From: JBMHDN01 sp049889355
GTDB taxonomy: Bacteria; Pseudomonadota; Alphaproteobacteria; Puniceispirillales; Puniceispirillaceae
Assembly (NCBI GenBank): GCA_049889355.1
Contig: JBMHDN010000012.1
Span: 1 to 64,000, forward strand
Reading direction: 5' to 3'
DNA: 64,000 bases
Shown here one piece after another: positions 33,762 through 44,480 of the stretch. Both the position numbers and the translations under genes were made by a program. The first letter of the stretch is position 1, and every line of letters begins with the position of its first letter. The notes below the pieces were generated by a model that worked only from the letters and a program-made list of their open reading frames with translations, was not told the origin of the DNA and made no database searches.

Positions 33762-36700
33762 TTAGATGTCGCGGATTTGCCGAATGCCCTGCATAGATTG
33801 CAGCTTTTGGCGCAGTGTCCCAGAGAGGCGGAAGCGGTTTTCAAAGCTGATCTCGACTTCACGCTCACCATCATGGACATAGAGCTTGAGCGGTGCTTGA
33901 CCTGCACCATCTTCGCGCAATGCTGATTTCAGCGCTTCTAAATCTGTACCATCTGACAGCCAAACCCCAAGACCGGCATGATGGGCCGCAATCGCATCTT
34001 CTAACAGCTCCATGCGCACAGCCAGCAAGCGCACTGCATCTTTTTCAACCCGTGCATCAACTTGAAGCAATAACGGATGCTCGCATTCCAGCACGTCTTT
34101 TGACAAAGCCAGCACATCTGAAAATAAGGTCACCTCAAAGCTGCCTTGCTGATCAGAAAATTGAGCAAAGGCAAACCGATTACCGCGTTGTGATACGCGT
34201 GTAGAGAGGTTGGAGAGCTGGCCTGCAAGTTTTAGGCGGCGCGATTCCCGTCCGGCCAATGCCGCCTCAATTTGCGCTGACGGGGTTACTTTTAAGCGTT
34301 CTAACTGACCTGCATAGCTATCGAGCGGGTGAGCGGAGAGATGCAGCCCCATCGCCTCAAATTCCTGAGCCAGCTTGTCTTGCGGGCTCCAATCTGCGCC
34401 TTTTTCAAGGGTAAATTTATTCACCTGACTTTCCGCGGCCCCGCCAAAAAGGCTCACCTGATCAGATGCAGCTTCACGGCGCATCATCTCGGCATGGGCC
34501 AGTATCGCACCTGTCTGATCAAAAAGTTGTTTGCGGTTATCATGGATACTATCCAGCGCGCCTGCTTTGACCAAATTTTCTAACTGGCGTCGATTGGCTG
34601 CCTCAGCTGGCAGACGGGCAATGAAATCGCTTAAATCTTGATAAGCGCCTTTAGCCTTGCGCTCTTCAACCAGAAAACGCATCGCTTCAGCCCCAACATT
34701 GCGCACTGCACCTAACGCATAGCGCACCGCCCCCTCACCGGCCTCATTTACCTCTACAGAAAAGCTGGCTTCAGAAGCATTAATATCTGGCGGTAGTACC
34801 GAGATGTTATGAATCTGGCAATCTTGTCTGAACACAGCCAATTTTTCGGTATTATGCGAATCCAGCGACATGGACGCTGCAAGAAACTCGACCGGATGAT
34901 TGGCTTTTAACCAAGCTGTCTGATAAGAGACCAGCGCATAGGCAGCGGCATGTGATTTATTAAAACCATAGCCAGCAAAGGCAGCGATCTGGTCAAAAAT
35001 ATCAGACGCCAGTTCAGCGGAAATATTCTGTTCTGCCGACCCTTCAATGAATTTTGCCCTTTGGGCATCCATTTCTGCTTTGATCTTTTTACCCATCGCA
35101 CGGCGCAAAATATCCGCTCCGCCCAGCGTATAGCCAGCGAGCGCACGTGCTGCTTGCTGCACCTGTTCTTGATAAATCATAATGCCATAGGTTTCAGACA
35201 GAATAGGCTCTAGGCCAGGATGCATATAAACCACATCCTCGCGGCCATGTTTCCGGCTGATATAGGTGGGGATATTTTCCATCGGCCCTGGGCGATAGAG
35301 GGCCACCACCGCGATAATATCTTCAAACCTATCAGGTTTCAGCCCGCGCAAAACATCGCGCATACCGCTTGATTCAAGCTGAAACACGCCGACCGTGTCG
35401 CCTTCGGTCAGCATTTGAAAGGTTTTTGCATCATCTAGCGGGATATGATTGATATCCACTTCAATGCCGCGCCCACGCATTAATTCTAGTGTTTTTTCAA
35501 TCACCGTCAGGGTTTTCAGGCCCAGAAAGTCAAACTTAACCAACCCGACCTGTTCAACATGTTTCATATTAAACTGGGTAACTGGCATATCAGAGCGCGG
35601 ATCGCGCCACACAGGCACCAATTCTGGCAGCGGCCTGTCACCAATCACCAAACCCGCCGCATGGGTAGAGGCATGGCGATAGAGCCCTTCAAGCTTGGTG
35701 GCCACAGAGAGCAGATCGGCTACCTGCTCGTCATTATCACGTAAATGCTGGAGCTCTGGCTCACCATCAATCGCCTCTTTTAGAGTGACGGGGTTAGCTG
35801 GATTTGAGGGCACCAGCTTGGCCAGCCTGTCAACCTGACCATAGGGCATATCCATGACACGCCCGACATCGCGCAATGCAGCACGGGCCTGGAGCGATCC
35901 AAAAGTGATGATTTGCGCAACGCGATCACGGCCATAATGTGCCTGCACATAACGAATAACTTCTTCGCGGCGATCCTGACAGAAATCAATATCGAAATCC
36001 GGCATCGAGACACGCTCTGGATTGAGGAACCGCTCAAACAGCAACCCCCATCTTAGCGGGTCCAAATCAGTGATGCGCAAGGCATAAGCTACCAGCGAGC
36101 CTGCCCCTGACCCCCTGCCCGGGCCGACTGGAATATCGTGATCTTTTGCCCAGCCAATGAAATCAGCCACAATCAGAAAATAGCCATCAAACCCCATCTC
36201 ATGAATGATGCCAAGCTCATATTCCAAACGCTTTTTATAGTCTTCATCGACAATATCCAGACCAGCGGTACGTGAATCAGCTAAGCGCTTGTCCAACCCA
36301 GCTTGAGAAAGGCGTTGTAAGGCATCTGCCTCACTCTCGCCTGCCTCTACAGCAAAGGCTGGCAAGATGGGTTTGCGATCTTCCACCTGAAAGGCACAGC
36401 GGCGCGCAAGATGTAGTGTGTTTTCCACTGCTTCTGGAATATCTTTAAAAATTTCAATCATTTCATCAGCTGTTTTAAAGCTGAAATGCTGATTAAGATG
36501 CGCTGATTGTGTGCTTGCCAACCGCTCACCTCTGGCAATACAGGCCAAGACTCGTTGCGGGATTGTCATCTCTGCATTTTCGAAATGACAGTCATTTGTC
36601 GCAACCAGCGGCAGGTCAAATTGATCAGCCAATGAAAGCAAATGCGGTTCAGCCGCTTGCTCTTCGGCAAGCCCATGACGCTGGAGCTCGATATAAAGCC

Positions 36701-37232
36701 GGTTCTGAAAAACCGCCTTCAGCTTTGTCAGGCGTTTTTCGGCTAGCCCAATTTGGCCCTCGGCAGCAGCCGAGCCGATAAAGCCCTTGCGCGCGCCGCC
36801 GCTGAGCAAAATCAGGCCTTCATGATGCGCGAGCAATGAATCAAAAGGCACATGCGGCTCTTGTGTGGGGTCATCAGCCATATAGGCTTCAGATAAAAGA
36901 GAGGAGAGATGAATATAGCCTGTTTCGCTTTGTGCTAAGGCCACTATCTCGCCTAGACCAACCTCATCACGGATATGCAATACAGAACCAATAATCGGCT
37001 GTATCCCTGCCCCTGCCATGGCTTTTGAAAACTCATAACCGCCAAACAGGTTAAAACTATCTGTAATAGCCATAGCCGGCTGAAGATCATCCGCTGCCAA
37101 TTTGGCTAGCACTTTTACACGCAAAGTGGATTCAGACAGACTATAGGCAGTGTGGTTGCGCAGATGCACAAACCCGGCATGACCTTTGATAGGTGTAGCA
37201 TCTCTTATGCTGTCTGGCCGAACATCATCCAT
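33762..37232 (-). CDS. dnaE: DNA polymerase III alpha subunit
   Basis: The replicative polymerase. The 1156-residue protein has an N-terminal PHP domain (FVHLRNHTAYSLSES near residue 20), palm motifs including GPGRGSGAGSLVAYAL near 378 and the catalytic acids in MPDFDIDFCQDRR near 418, the fingers, tandem HhH (about 830-880), and a C-terminal OB fold. The length is that of a DnaE1. The ATG at 37232 overlaps the lolD stop by 8 nt, so translation is coupled; an upstream start at 37271 is possible. This gives the lolC-lolD-dnaE run found in many Alphaproteobacteria. Confidence 0.97.
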   Translation of the reverse strand: MDDVRPDSIRDATPIKGHAGFVHLRNHTAYSLSESTLRVKVLAKLAADDLQPAMAITDSFNLFGGYEFSKAMAGAGIQPIIGSVLHIRDEVGLGEIVALAQSETGYIHLSSLLSEAYMADDPTQEPHVPFDSLLAHHEGLILLSGGARKGFIGSAAAEGQIGLAEKRLTKLKAVFQNRLYIELQRHGLAEEQAAEPHLLSLADQFDLPLVATNDCHFENAEMTIPQRVLACIARGERLASTQSAHLNQHFSFKTADEMIEIFKDIPEAVENTLHLARRCAFQVEDRKPILPAFAVEAGESEADALQRLSQAGLDKRLADSRTAGLDIVDEDYKKRLEYELGIIHEMGFDGYFLIVADFIGWAKDHDIPVGPGRGSGAGSLVAYALRITDLDPLRWGLLFERFLNPERVSMPDFDIDFCQDRREEVIRYVQAHYGRDRVAQIITFGSLQARAALRDVGRVMDMPYGQVDRLAKLVPSNPANPVTLKEAIDGEPELQHLRDNDEQVADLLSVATKLEGLYRHASTHAAGLVIGDRPLPELVPVWRDPRSDMPVTQFNMKHVEQVGLVKFDFLGLKTLTVIEKTLELMRGRGIEVDINHIPLDDAKTFQMLTEGDTVGVFQLESSGMRDVLRGLKPDRFEDIIAVVALYRPGPMENIPTYISRKHGREDVVYMHPGLEPILSETYGIMIYQEQVQQAARALAGYTLGGADILRRAMGKKIKAEMDAQRAKFIEGSAEQNISAELASDIFDQIAAFAGYGFNKSHAAAYALVSYQTAWLKANHPVEFLAASMSLDSHNTEKLAVFRQDCQIHNISVLPPDINASEASFSVEVNEAGEGAVRYALGAVRNVGAEAMRFLVEERKAKGAYQDLSDFIARLPAEAANRRQLENLVKAGALDSIHDNRKQLFDQTGAILAHAEMMRREAASDQVSLFGGAAESQVNKFTLEKGADWSPQDKLAQEFEAMGLHLSAHPLDSYAGQLERLKVTPSAQIEAALAGRESRRLKLAGQLSNLSTRVSQRGNRFAFAQFSDQQGSFEVTLFSDVLALSKDVLECEHPLLLQVDARVEKDAVRLLAVRMELLEDAIAAHHAGLGVWLSDGTDLEALKSALREDGAGQAPLKLYVHDGEREVEISFENRFRLSGTLRQKLQSMQGIRQIRDI

Positions 37233-37932
37233 GTGACAGCCCCTGCTGTCCAAGCTCTGCGATCTGGCCATTTGACAGGGTGAGCCGGCGATCCATCTGT
37301 CCTGCCAGTTCCAGATTATGGGTGACGATTAAAGCAGCTGTGCCAACCGCTTTGGCAATCTGGCGGAGATGGGAAAAAACCTCTGCTGCTGTCTCAGGAT
37401 CCAGATTGCCTGTAGGTTCATCTGCCAACAGCACTGAAGGGGCATTGGCCATCGCCCGTGCAATCGCTACCCGCTGCTGTTCACCGCCAGATAACAGGCC
37501 CGGGCGGTGTTTGGCGCGATCTGAGAGCCCGACCATAGCCAGCAAGTCAGCAGCGCGGCTCTGGGCTTCTGATTTAGAAAGGCCTGCTATCATTTGCGGT
37601 ATCATGATATTTTCTAACGCACTAAATTCAGGCAAAAGACGGTGGAACTGAAAGACAAATCCGATTTTATGACGCCTTAATTTGGTCCGATGGCGTTGTG
37701 ATTTTTGATAGGCATTCTCGCCATCCAGATACACCGCGCCCATATCTGGGGCTTCTAGCAGACCTGCAATATTCAACAAAGTAGATTTACCAGAGCCTGA
37801 CGGGCCGACCAGGGCAGACAATTCGCCAGCATGCAAGCTAAGCGAGGCGTCCTTTAACACATCAAGGCGCCTGCCTCCTTGTTCAAAATGGCGTGCAACA
37901 GAGCGTAATTCCAATGCAGCAGGCTTATTCAT
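37225..37932 (-). CDS. lolD: Lipoprotein-releasing ABC transporter ATPase LolD
   Basis: Powers extraction of lipoproteins from the inner membrane for transfer to LolA. The 235-residue ABC ATPase has Walker A GPSGSGKSTLLN near residue 44, a Q-loop in VFQFHRLLPEFSALEN, the signature LLSGGEQQRVAIARA near 148, and Walker B VLLADEPTGNLD. It overlaps both neighbours by 8 nt (lolC upstream, dnaE downstream). The first in-frame start (38019) lies well inside lolC, so the ATG at 37932 is chosen. MacB-type exporters are similar, but the lolC partner settles the call. Confidence 0.94.
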   Translation of the reverse strand: MNKPAALELRSVARHFEQGGRRLDVLKDASLSLHAGELSALVGPSGSGKSTLLNIAGLLEAPDMGAVYLDGENAYQKSQRHRTKLRRHKIGFVFQFHRLLPEFSALENIMIPQMIAGLSKSEAQSRAADLLAMVGLSDRAKHRPGLLSGGEQQRVAIARAMANAPSVLLADEPTGNLDPETAAEVFSHLRQIAKAVGTAALIVTHNLELAGQMDRRLTLSNGQIAELGQQGLSHG

Positions 37933-39175
37933 AGCGCAATACCTCTGCTGGGGCGATACGCGCGGCGCGCCAGGCTGGATAAATCGAAGCAAGAAGGGTG
38001 AGGCCAAGCGCCATCGCAATGACCATCACCACTTCGCGCATATCAACCACTGCAGGCAGTTTCGATAAAAAATAGATTTCTGCTGCAAATAATTCAGCGC
38101 CTGACAGCCCTTCAATCGCCTGTTTAATCGCATCAATGTTCCAGCAAAAAGCAAGTCCCACCAATGTGCCTACCAACGTGCCAACAATGCCAATAGATGA
38201 ACCGGTGAGCAAAAAGACCCGCATCAAGGATAAGCGCCCCGCCCCCATCGCACGCAAGACAGCAATATCTGCCTGTTTGGAGCGGACTAACATAATCATA
38301 GACGAGATGATATTAAAGGCCGCCACCAGAATAATCAGAGTGAGGATAAGGAACATCACATTGCGTTCAACCGCCAGCGCATTCAAGAAACTGGCGTTTC
38401 TATCGCGCCAGTCAAAGACACGTTTATCTGTGCCAAGCTCTGCTGAGATAGCGCCTTTCATCTGTTGAATTTGCAGGGGGTTGCGAGCATAAAGCTCAAT
38501 GCCGGTAACACTGTCATCAAGGCCGAAAAAAGCTTGTGAAATATCAAGCGGCATAAAGATAAAGGCACTGTCATATTCATACATGCCTACATCAAAAATA
38601 CCGCCAATTTTGACATTGCGGCGTACTGGTAGAGTGCCAAAAGCAGTTGCGCGGCCGCGTGGGGCCAAGATCGTCATGGTATCGCCGACACGCAAGCCCA
38701 AATTAAAGGCCATGGTTTTACCAATCAAAACAGCCTTATCATCTCGAAAAGCAGCGATTTCGGCATCATCAAGGGAAGACCATAGCGGCTTTCTGGCGGC
38801 CAGATCTGACCAAATCACACCACGCACCACAGCACCCAGATTATTGCCATTCACACTGGCCATAACCTGGCCTTCCACCTGAGGCGTGACAGCGACTACA
38901 CCAGGCCATTTTGTGAGTTTCAAAGTTAGCTGGTGGTAATCTTCAATGCCAGTGCTGGTGCTCTGGTAAATCGCCAGATGTCCGTTCAGCCCTAAAATGC
39001 GGTTAATCAGCTCAGTTCGAAAGCCGTTCATCACTGACATCACAATGATCAAGGTCGCCACACCAAGTGTAATCCCAAGCAAGGAAAACCACGCTATGAC
39101 AGAAATAAATCCCTCTGAGCGTCTGGCCCGGATATAGCGCAAGGCAAGCATGGTTTCGACAGGGCTAAACAACAT
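37925..39175 (-). CDS. lolC: Lipoprotein-releasing system permease LolC/LolE
   Basis: The membrane subunit of the Lol exporter. The 416-residue protein has an N-terminal helix (FISVIAWFSLLGITLGVATLIIV region, 23-50), a large periplasmic MacB-like domain (about 50-260), and three C-terminal helices of the FtsX/LolE fold. Alphaproteobacteria usually have one LolC/E-like permease working as a homodimer (LolF type), so the exact name is uncertain. GGAG lies 11 nt before the ATG. It follows proS by 56 nt. Confidence 0.92.
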   Translation of the reverse strand: MLFSPVETMLALRYIRARRSEGFISVIAWFSLLGITLGVATLIIVMSVMNGFRTELINRILGLNGHLAIYQSTSTGIEDYHQLTLKLTKWPGVVAVTPQVEGQVMASVNGNNLGAVVRGVIWSDLAARKPLWSSLDDAEIAAFRDDKAVLIGKTMAFNLGLRVGDTMTILAPRGRATAFGTLPVRRNVKIGGIFDVGMYEYDSAFIFMPLDISQAFFGLDDSVTGIELYARNPLQIQQMKGAISAELGTDKRVFDWRDRNASFLNALAVERNVMFLILTLIILVAAFNIISSMIMLVRSKQADIAVLRAMGAGRLSLMRVFLLTGSSIGIVGTLVGTLVGLAFCWNIDAIKQAIEGLSGAELFAAEIYFLSKLPAVVDMREVVMVIAMALGLTLLASIYPAWRAARIAPAEVLRYE

Positions 39176-39199
39176 CAGACTGATTTATCTCCGGCAGTA

Positions 39200-39223
39200 A
39201 AAGGTTAGAAAAGCGCTCTAACT
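39200..39223 (-). terminator. Weak hairpin between proS and lolC
   Basis: GTTAGA pairs with TCTAAC across a 7-nt loop. On the minus strand only CCTTTT follows, so as a terminator of proS it is weak. On the plus strand it is followed by a longer T-run, but no plus-strand gene ends here. Confidence 0.3.
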
Positions 39224-39231
39224 TTTTGTTT

Positions 39232-40563
39232 TTATTTAAATTCAAAAGCCTTACCACTTTCGATATGAGAGAGAACTACCTCTGGGCTGAGCTCAAGAGA
39301 GGCCCCCGTGCGGCGGTCTTTTACCTCAATCACACCATTTGCTAAATTGCGCGGTCCCATAATAATCTGGATAGGCAGGCCTATCAAATCCATGCTGGCC
39401 AGCTTAGCACCTGGGCTCTCGGCACTGTCATCGAGCAGCGGATCAAGCCCTGCTTTTTGTGCCGCTGCATAGAGTTTCTCACTCAGCTGGTCTGCTTCTT
39501 CATGACCAGGCTTTAAGTTCACAATCGCCAGATCAAACGGGGCCACTGCTTCTGGCCAGATAATCCCGCGATCATCATGGCTGGCCTCGATAATACCGCC
39601 GACCAGACGCGATACGCCAATACCATAAGAGCCCATATGCAAATCATGGCTCTTGCCATCTGGGCCTTGGACACATGCGCCCATCGGTTTGGAATATTTG
39701 GTGCCGAAATAGAAAATATGGCCAACCTCAATACCGCGCTTTTCCATCAAATCGCCTGCTGGCACAGGACAGCTCGCCTCTTCATGCATCTCGTCTGTTC
39801 TGGCATAAAGCGATGTATAGCGGTCCACCACTGGCTGCAAATCTGCGCTGTAATCAATATCGGTGACCATATCTGTATCCAGCCAGTCTTTATGGAAGAA
39901 CACTCCGCTCTCGCCTGTATCGGCCAGAATAATGAATTCATGGCTCATATCCCCGCCAATCGGGCCGGTATCTGCTTCCATCGGAATGGCGGTCAGGCCT
40001 AGACGGGCAAAAACTTTCAGATAAGAAACGAACATTTTATTATAGGCAATGCGCGCATCTTCTTTCGTTAAATCAAAGCTATAGGCATCTTTCATCAGAA
40101 ACTCACGCCCGCGCATCACCCCGAAACGTGGGCGCACCTCATCACGGAATTTCCACTGAATGTGATAAAGATTGAGCGGCAGGTTTTTATAGCTACGGAC
40201 ATGGGTACGGCAAATATCAGTTACTTGCTCTTCATTGGTTGGCCCATAGAGCATATCACGTTCATGGCGATCTTTGATCCGGAGCATCTCAAGACCATAA
40301 TCATCATAGCGCCCTGATTCCTGCCAAAGCTCAGCTGGCTGAATAGTCGGCATTTTAATTTCATGAGCACCGGCGCGGTTTTGTTCTTCACGCACAATCT
40401 GTTCAATCTTCTCAAGCACTTTCAGGCCCATCGGCAGCCAACTATAAATGCCAGCAGAGGATTGCTGAATCATGCCAGCACGTAACATGAAGCGATGCGA
40501 GACAATTTGCGCCTCTTTTGGTGTTTCTTTCAAAACAGGCAGAAAATACTGGCTGAGACGCAT
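39232..40563 (-). CDS. proS: Prolyl-tRNA synthetase (short form without editing insertion)
   Basis: A class-II synthetase that charges tRNA-Pro. At 443 residues it is about 130 shorter than E. coli ProS and lacks the INS editing domain between motifs 2 and 3, as known for Alphaproteobacteria. Motif 2 is FRDEVRPRFGVMRGREFLMKD split over about 140-160, and motif 3 is GSYGIGVSRLVGG near 317. The anticodon-binding domain is C-terminal. AAGGA lies upstream of the ATG. Ala-Pro misacylation would need a separate editing protein (YbaK/ProXp type), not present here. Confidence 0.96.
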   Translation of the reverse strand: MRLSQYFLPVLKETPKEAQIVSHRFMLRAGMIQQSSAGIYSWLPMGLKVLEKIEQIVREEQNRAGAHEIKMPTIQPAELWQESGRYDDYGLEMLRIKDRHERDMLYGPTNEEQVTDICRTHVRSYKNLPLNLYHIQWKFRDEVRPRFGVMRGREFLMKDAYSFDLTKEDARIAYNKMFVSYLKVFARLGLTAIPMEADTGPIGGDMSHEFIILADTGESGVFFHKDWLDTDMVTDIDYSADLQPVVDRYTSLYARTDEMHEEASCPVPAGDLMEKRGIEVGHIFYFGTKYSKPMGACVQGPDGKSHDLHMGSYGIGVSRLVGGIIEASHDDRGIIWPEAVAPFDLAIVNLKPGHEEADQLSEKLYAAAQKAGLDPLLDDSAESPGAKLASMDLIGLPIQIIMGPRNLANGVIEVKDRRTGASLELSPEVVLSHIESGKAFEFK

Positions 40564-40647
40564 GATTTTGTCCTTACGTTTAATAACAGAGCCTTAGCTG
40601 GGCCGAAAAACAGGCCTAAAAATGAGGTGGTGCTACCCTACCCTTAC

Positions 40648-41784
40648 TCAGCCTTGCGATGCAATATCGATATGCAGTTCTGGCAGGCCAGAAAAGTCAA
40701 AAATCTCATCCAGCAAATCAGGTGTAACATCAGCCAGATCAGCTGGTGTCCAATTGGCTGCTCCATCCTTGTCAATCAGCACGGCCCGCACCCCTTCTGC
40801 GAAATCTGCACGCCTTGTCATGGTGAGCGCCAGATGAAAATCCTGCTCTAAGGCTTCTGCTATGCTATTTGGCACCGGCAAAGCGGTGAAAATATGGTGA
40901 ATTGCGGCAATAGAAAGCGGACAACGTGTCTGCAAAGCGGTGAGCCAACCTTTTTTATAGGGATAGCTATCTGGCAGATTTTCGATATTTTTGCGTATCT
41001 GCACAGGGCTGCCATGAAAGAGATGGCGCCAATCTGGCTCGACTATCAATTCATTATTCACCAAATCGCCAGGTGGGGCTGTGGTGATGAATTCAACAAG
41101 CTGTGCGGCGATGTCAGATTGTCCGATATCCTCTTTTGTACCGGCTAATTCAGCCAGCGCAGCTCTGGCTTCGGCAAATTCATGGGCTGGCAGACAGCCT
41201 TCGCCCATCCCAAGGGCGAGCGCGTCTCCGGTTCCGATCACTGTACCTGTCATCCCCAACATCAGGGCGGGGCCAACCCCTGCTCGGCGCAGGAAAAGCC
41301 GCGCCCCTACATCCGGGAACAGCCCGATAGCCGTTTCTGGCATAGCAAGCTTAATGGTCTGCGAAAAATAGGTCATGCCGGCATTAAGACAAAGACCAAG
41401 CCCGCCACCCATCACCACACCATCGACAAAGCTGACCACTGGCAAGTCATAACCCGCTAAATAGAGATCAAGACGATATTCAGCTGTGAAATAGGTCAAA
41501 GCACCCTGCCCTGTCAGGCCTTCTGCCTCTGCCTCTTGCATCAACATGACCGCCTGGTGCACATCACCGCCTGCACAAAAGGCACGGCTGGCAGATGAGG
41601 TTATCAGAATCAGGCGTACCGCGCGTGTCTCTTGCCAATATGCAAGCTGGGCGATGATATCTCTGGCCATTTCAACAGACAGCGCATTCAAAGCAGCAGG
41701 CTTGTTTAAAATAACGACGCCCAGATACCCGTCTTGTTCAAAGCATACATCTGATCCGGCTGTCTTCTCTGGCGGGTGGGTCAT
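40648..41784 (-). CDS. 3-hydroxyisobutyryl-CoA hydrolase-like enoyl-CoA hydratase family protein
   Basis: The 378-residue protein belongs to the crotonase superfamily. Its length and the ECH_2-type segments point to the 3-hydroxyisobutyryl-CoA hydrolase branch of valine breakdown: FCAGGDVHQAVML near residue 70, FVDGVVMGGGLGLCLN near 120, and MPETAIGLFPDVGARLFLRR near 150. The oxyanion-hole glycines are visible. ATG at 41784 with AAGGA upstream is chosen over 41820. It stands alone between proS and the divergent hemB, so there is no pathway context. Enoyl-CoA hydratase activity cannot be excluded. Confidence 0.85.
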   Translation of the reverse strand: MTHPPEKTAGSDVCFEQDGYLGVVILNKPAALNALSVEMARDIIAQLAYWQETRAVRLILITSSASRAFCAGGDVHQAVMLMQEAEAEGLTGQGALTYFTAEYRLDLYLAGYDLPVVSFVDGVVMGGGLGLCLNAGMTYFSQTIKLAMPETAIGLFPDVGARLFLRRAGVGPALMLGMTGTVIGTGDALALGMGEGCLPAHEFAEARAALAELAGTKEDIGQSDIAAQLVEFITTAPPGDLVNNELIVEPDWRHLFHGSPVQIRKNIENLPDSYPYKKGWLTALQTRCPLSIAAIHHIFTALPVPNSIAEALEQDFHLALTMTRRADFAEGVRAVLIDKDGAANWTPADLADVTPDLLDEIFDFSGLPELHIDIASQG

Positions 41785-41955
41785 ATCAATCCTTTCTGTG
41801 ATATGCAAAGCAACATGCACAGGCAGGTCACAGACTTGCCCTCAAGCGTGCTTTTAGCTAGATAAACAGATATATAAACTAACCTTATCCGAGCTTGGAT
41901 GCAAAGCGACCAATATAGATTTTGGGTGCTAAATTGTAGATGAGGAACGAACATC

Positions 41956-42951
<996 letters not shown>

Positions 42952-43102
42952 AGCTGCGTGATAACGCATGAGCAAACGAGATTTTCTGGCTTTTTGGTGC
43001 GTGTTTGCCCTTTTTAGCCCATTTTTCGTCGATTTTTTGCAGATTAATCCTGCCTGAAACATGCCATGCTCTAGACTTGGTCATTGGGGTTATAAATAGT
43101 GC

Positions 43103-43147
43103 ACCAAACACAAATACCCCAAACACAGATACCCCAAACAAAGATAA
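43103..43147. repeat. Short tandem repeat upstream of the threonine dehydratase gene
   Basis: Three units of 14-15 nt close to CCCAAACACAGATAC run head to tail and end 15 nt before the start of the next gene, just ahead of its ribosome binding site. Copy-number change would alter promoter-to-start spacing. Confidence 0.75.
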
Positions 43148-43162
43148 CTGGGAGTACCGGCG

Positions 43163-44392
43163 ATGGCAGATAAATTAGCAATCGGAATCCAAGATATAGA
43201 AGCAGCAGCTGAAAAGCTGAAAGGACGGGTCATTGAAACACCCATGCTCCATGCGCCGATGTTATCTGATACATTAGGGGCTGAGCTCTATCTCAAGCTT
43301 GAAAATCTGCAATATACCTCTTCTTTTAAAGCCAGAGGTGCCTGTCTTGCTATTGATGCGCTCGATGAGGCCAGTAAAAAGCGCGGCGTTATCACCATGT
43401 CCGCTGGCAATCACGCACAAGCTGTTGCCTATCGGGCCAGCGAAGCAGGTATCAAATCTGTCATTGTCATGCCCCAGCAAACGCCTTTTGCCAAAGTCTC
43501 GCGTACAGAACAATTTGGCGGCATTGTTTTGCAGGAAGGCCGTAATCTCAATGAGTGTGAAAGCCGCGTGAAAGCCGAAATGGACGCGCATGGCTATAGC
43601 CTTATTCATCCTTATGACAACCCGCATGTGATGGCTGGCCAAGGCACCGTGGGGCTAGAGATGATGGCCGCTGTGCCAGATTTAGATTGCCTAATTGTGC
43701 CGATTGGCGGCGGCGGCCTGATATCGGGTATTGCTATCGCGGCCAAATCTATCAACCCAGATATCAAAATCTATGGTGTAGAAGCAGCTCTTTATCCGTC
43801 CATGTCGCAAAAAGTGCTCAACCATCAAGGCAGTTGTGGCGGTGAGACGCTGGCAGAGGGGATCGCGGTGAAAACACCTGGTGGGCTGACTGCCCCTGTG
43901 GTGAAAGAACTGGTTGATGATATTCTGCTGGTCAGCGAAACATCACTCGAATGGGCAGTCGGCGCGCTCGTCGAGCAACAGCGTATTGTGGCTGAAGGAG
44001 CTGGTGCCGCCGGTATCGCCGCGCTTTATGAACATAAAGACCAGTTCAAGGGCCAAAAAGTTGGGGTTGTGATTTGTGGCGGTAATATCGACACACGGCT
44101 GATGGGCTCGATTCTGACACGCAATATGGTCTCAGATGGACGCCTTACCCGCCTGCGTATTGATATTTCAGATGAACCGGGCATGCTGGCCGCCATCACA
44201 GATGCCATCAGCGCATGTGGCGGTAATATCGTCGAGGTCTATCATCAGCGTTTATTCTATAATGTGCCCGCAAAACTGGCAAAAATCGATGTGGTGGTGG
44301 ATACCAGAGGCCCGCAGCATGTCCAGCAAATCATTAAAGCCCTGCATGACCGCTCCTTTACCGTGACGATGCTGGATGAACATTCAGGATAG
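43163..44392 (+). CDS. ilvA: Threonine ammonia-lyase with ACT domain
   Basis: A PLP enzyme that deaminates threonine to 2-oxobutyrate, feeding isoleucine synthesis or threonine breakdown. The 409-residue protein has the PLP lysine in LQYTSSFKARGA near residue 55, SAGNHAQAVAY near 82, the PLP-phosphate loop PIGGGGLISG near 183, and one C-terminal ACT domain (about 325-400, RLRIDISDEPGMLAAITDAI). This layout matches the TdcB/short IlvA class rather than the two-ACT-like E. coli IlvA. GGGAG lies upstream. A second, shorter paralogue occurs at 58814. Confidence 0.92.
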   Translation: MADKLAIGIQDIEAAAEKLKGRVIETPMLHAPMLSDTLGAELYLKLENLQYTSSFKARGACLAIDALDEASKKRGVITMSAGNHAQAVAYRASEAGIKSVIVMPQQTPFAKVSRTEQFGGIVLQEGRNLNECESRVKAEMDAHGYSLIHPYDNPHVMAGQGTVGLEMMAAVPDLDCLIVPIGGGGLISGIAIAAKSINPDIKIYGVEAALYPSMSQKVLNHQGSCGGETLAEGIAVKTPGGLTAPVVKELVDDILLVSETSLEWAVGALVEQQRIVAEGAGAAGIAALYEHKDQFKGQKVGVVICGGNIDTRLMGSILTRNMVSDGRLTRLRIDISDEPGMLAAITDAISACGGNIVEVYHQRLFYNVPAKLAKIDVVVDTRGPQHVQQIIKALHDRSFTVTMLDEHSG

Positions 44393-44480
44393 TCAATAGA
44401 CCACACCTGCCAAACAGGCATTATCCATCAGGTGGTATGACCACTTGGCGTGAACCCATCCCATAGGCTAATATGAGGTC

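Noticed and set aside
39200..39223. Strong terminator for proS
   Set aside because: The hairpin is short and its T-run lies on the wrong side for proS; it is kept only as a weak candidate.
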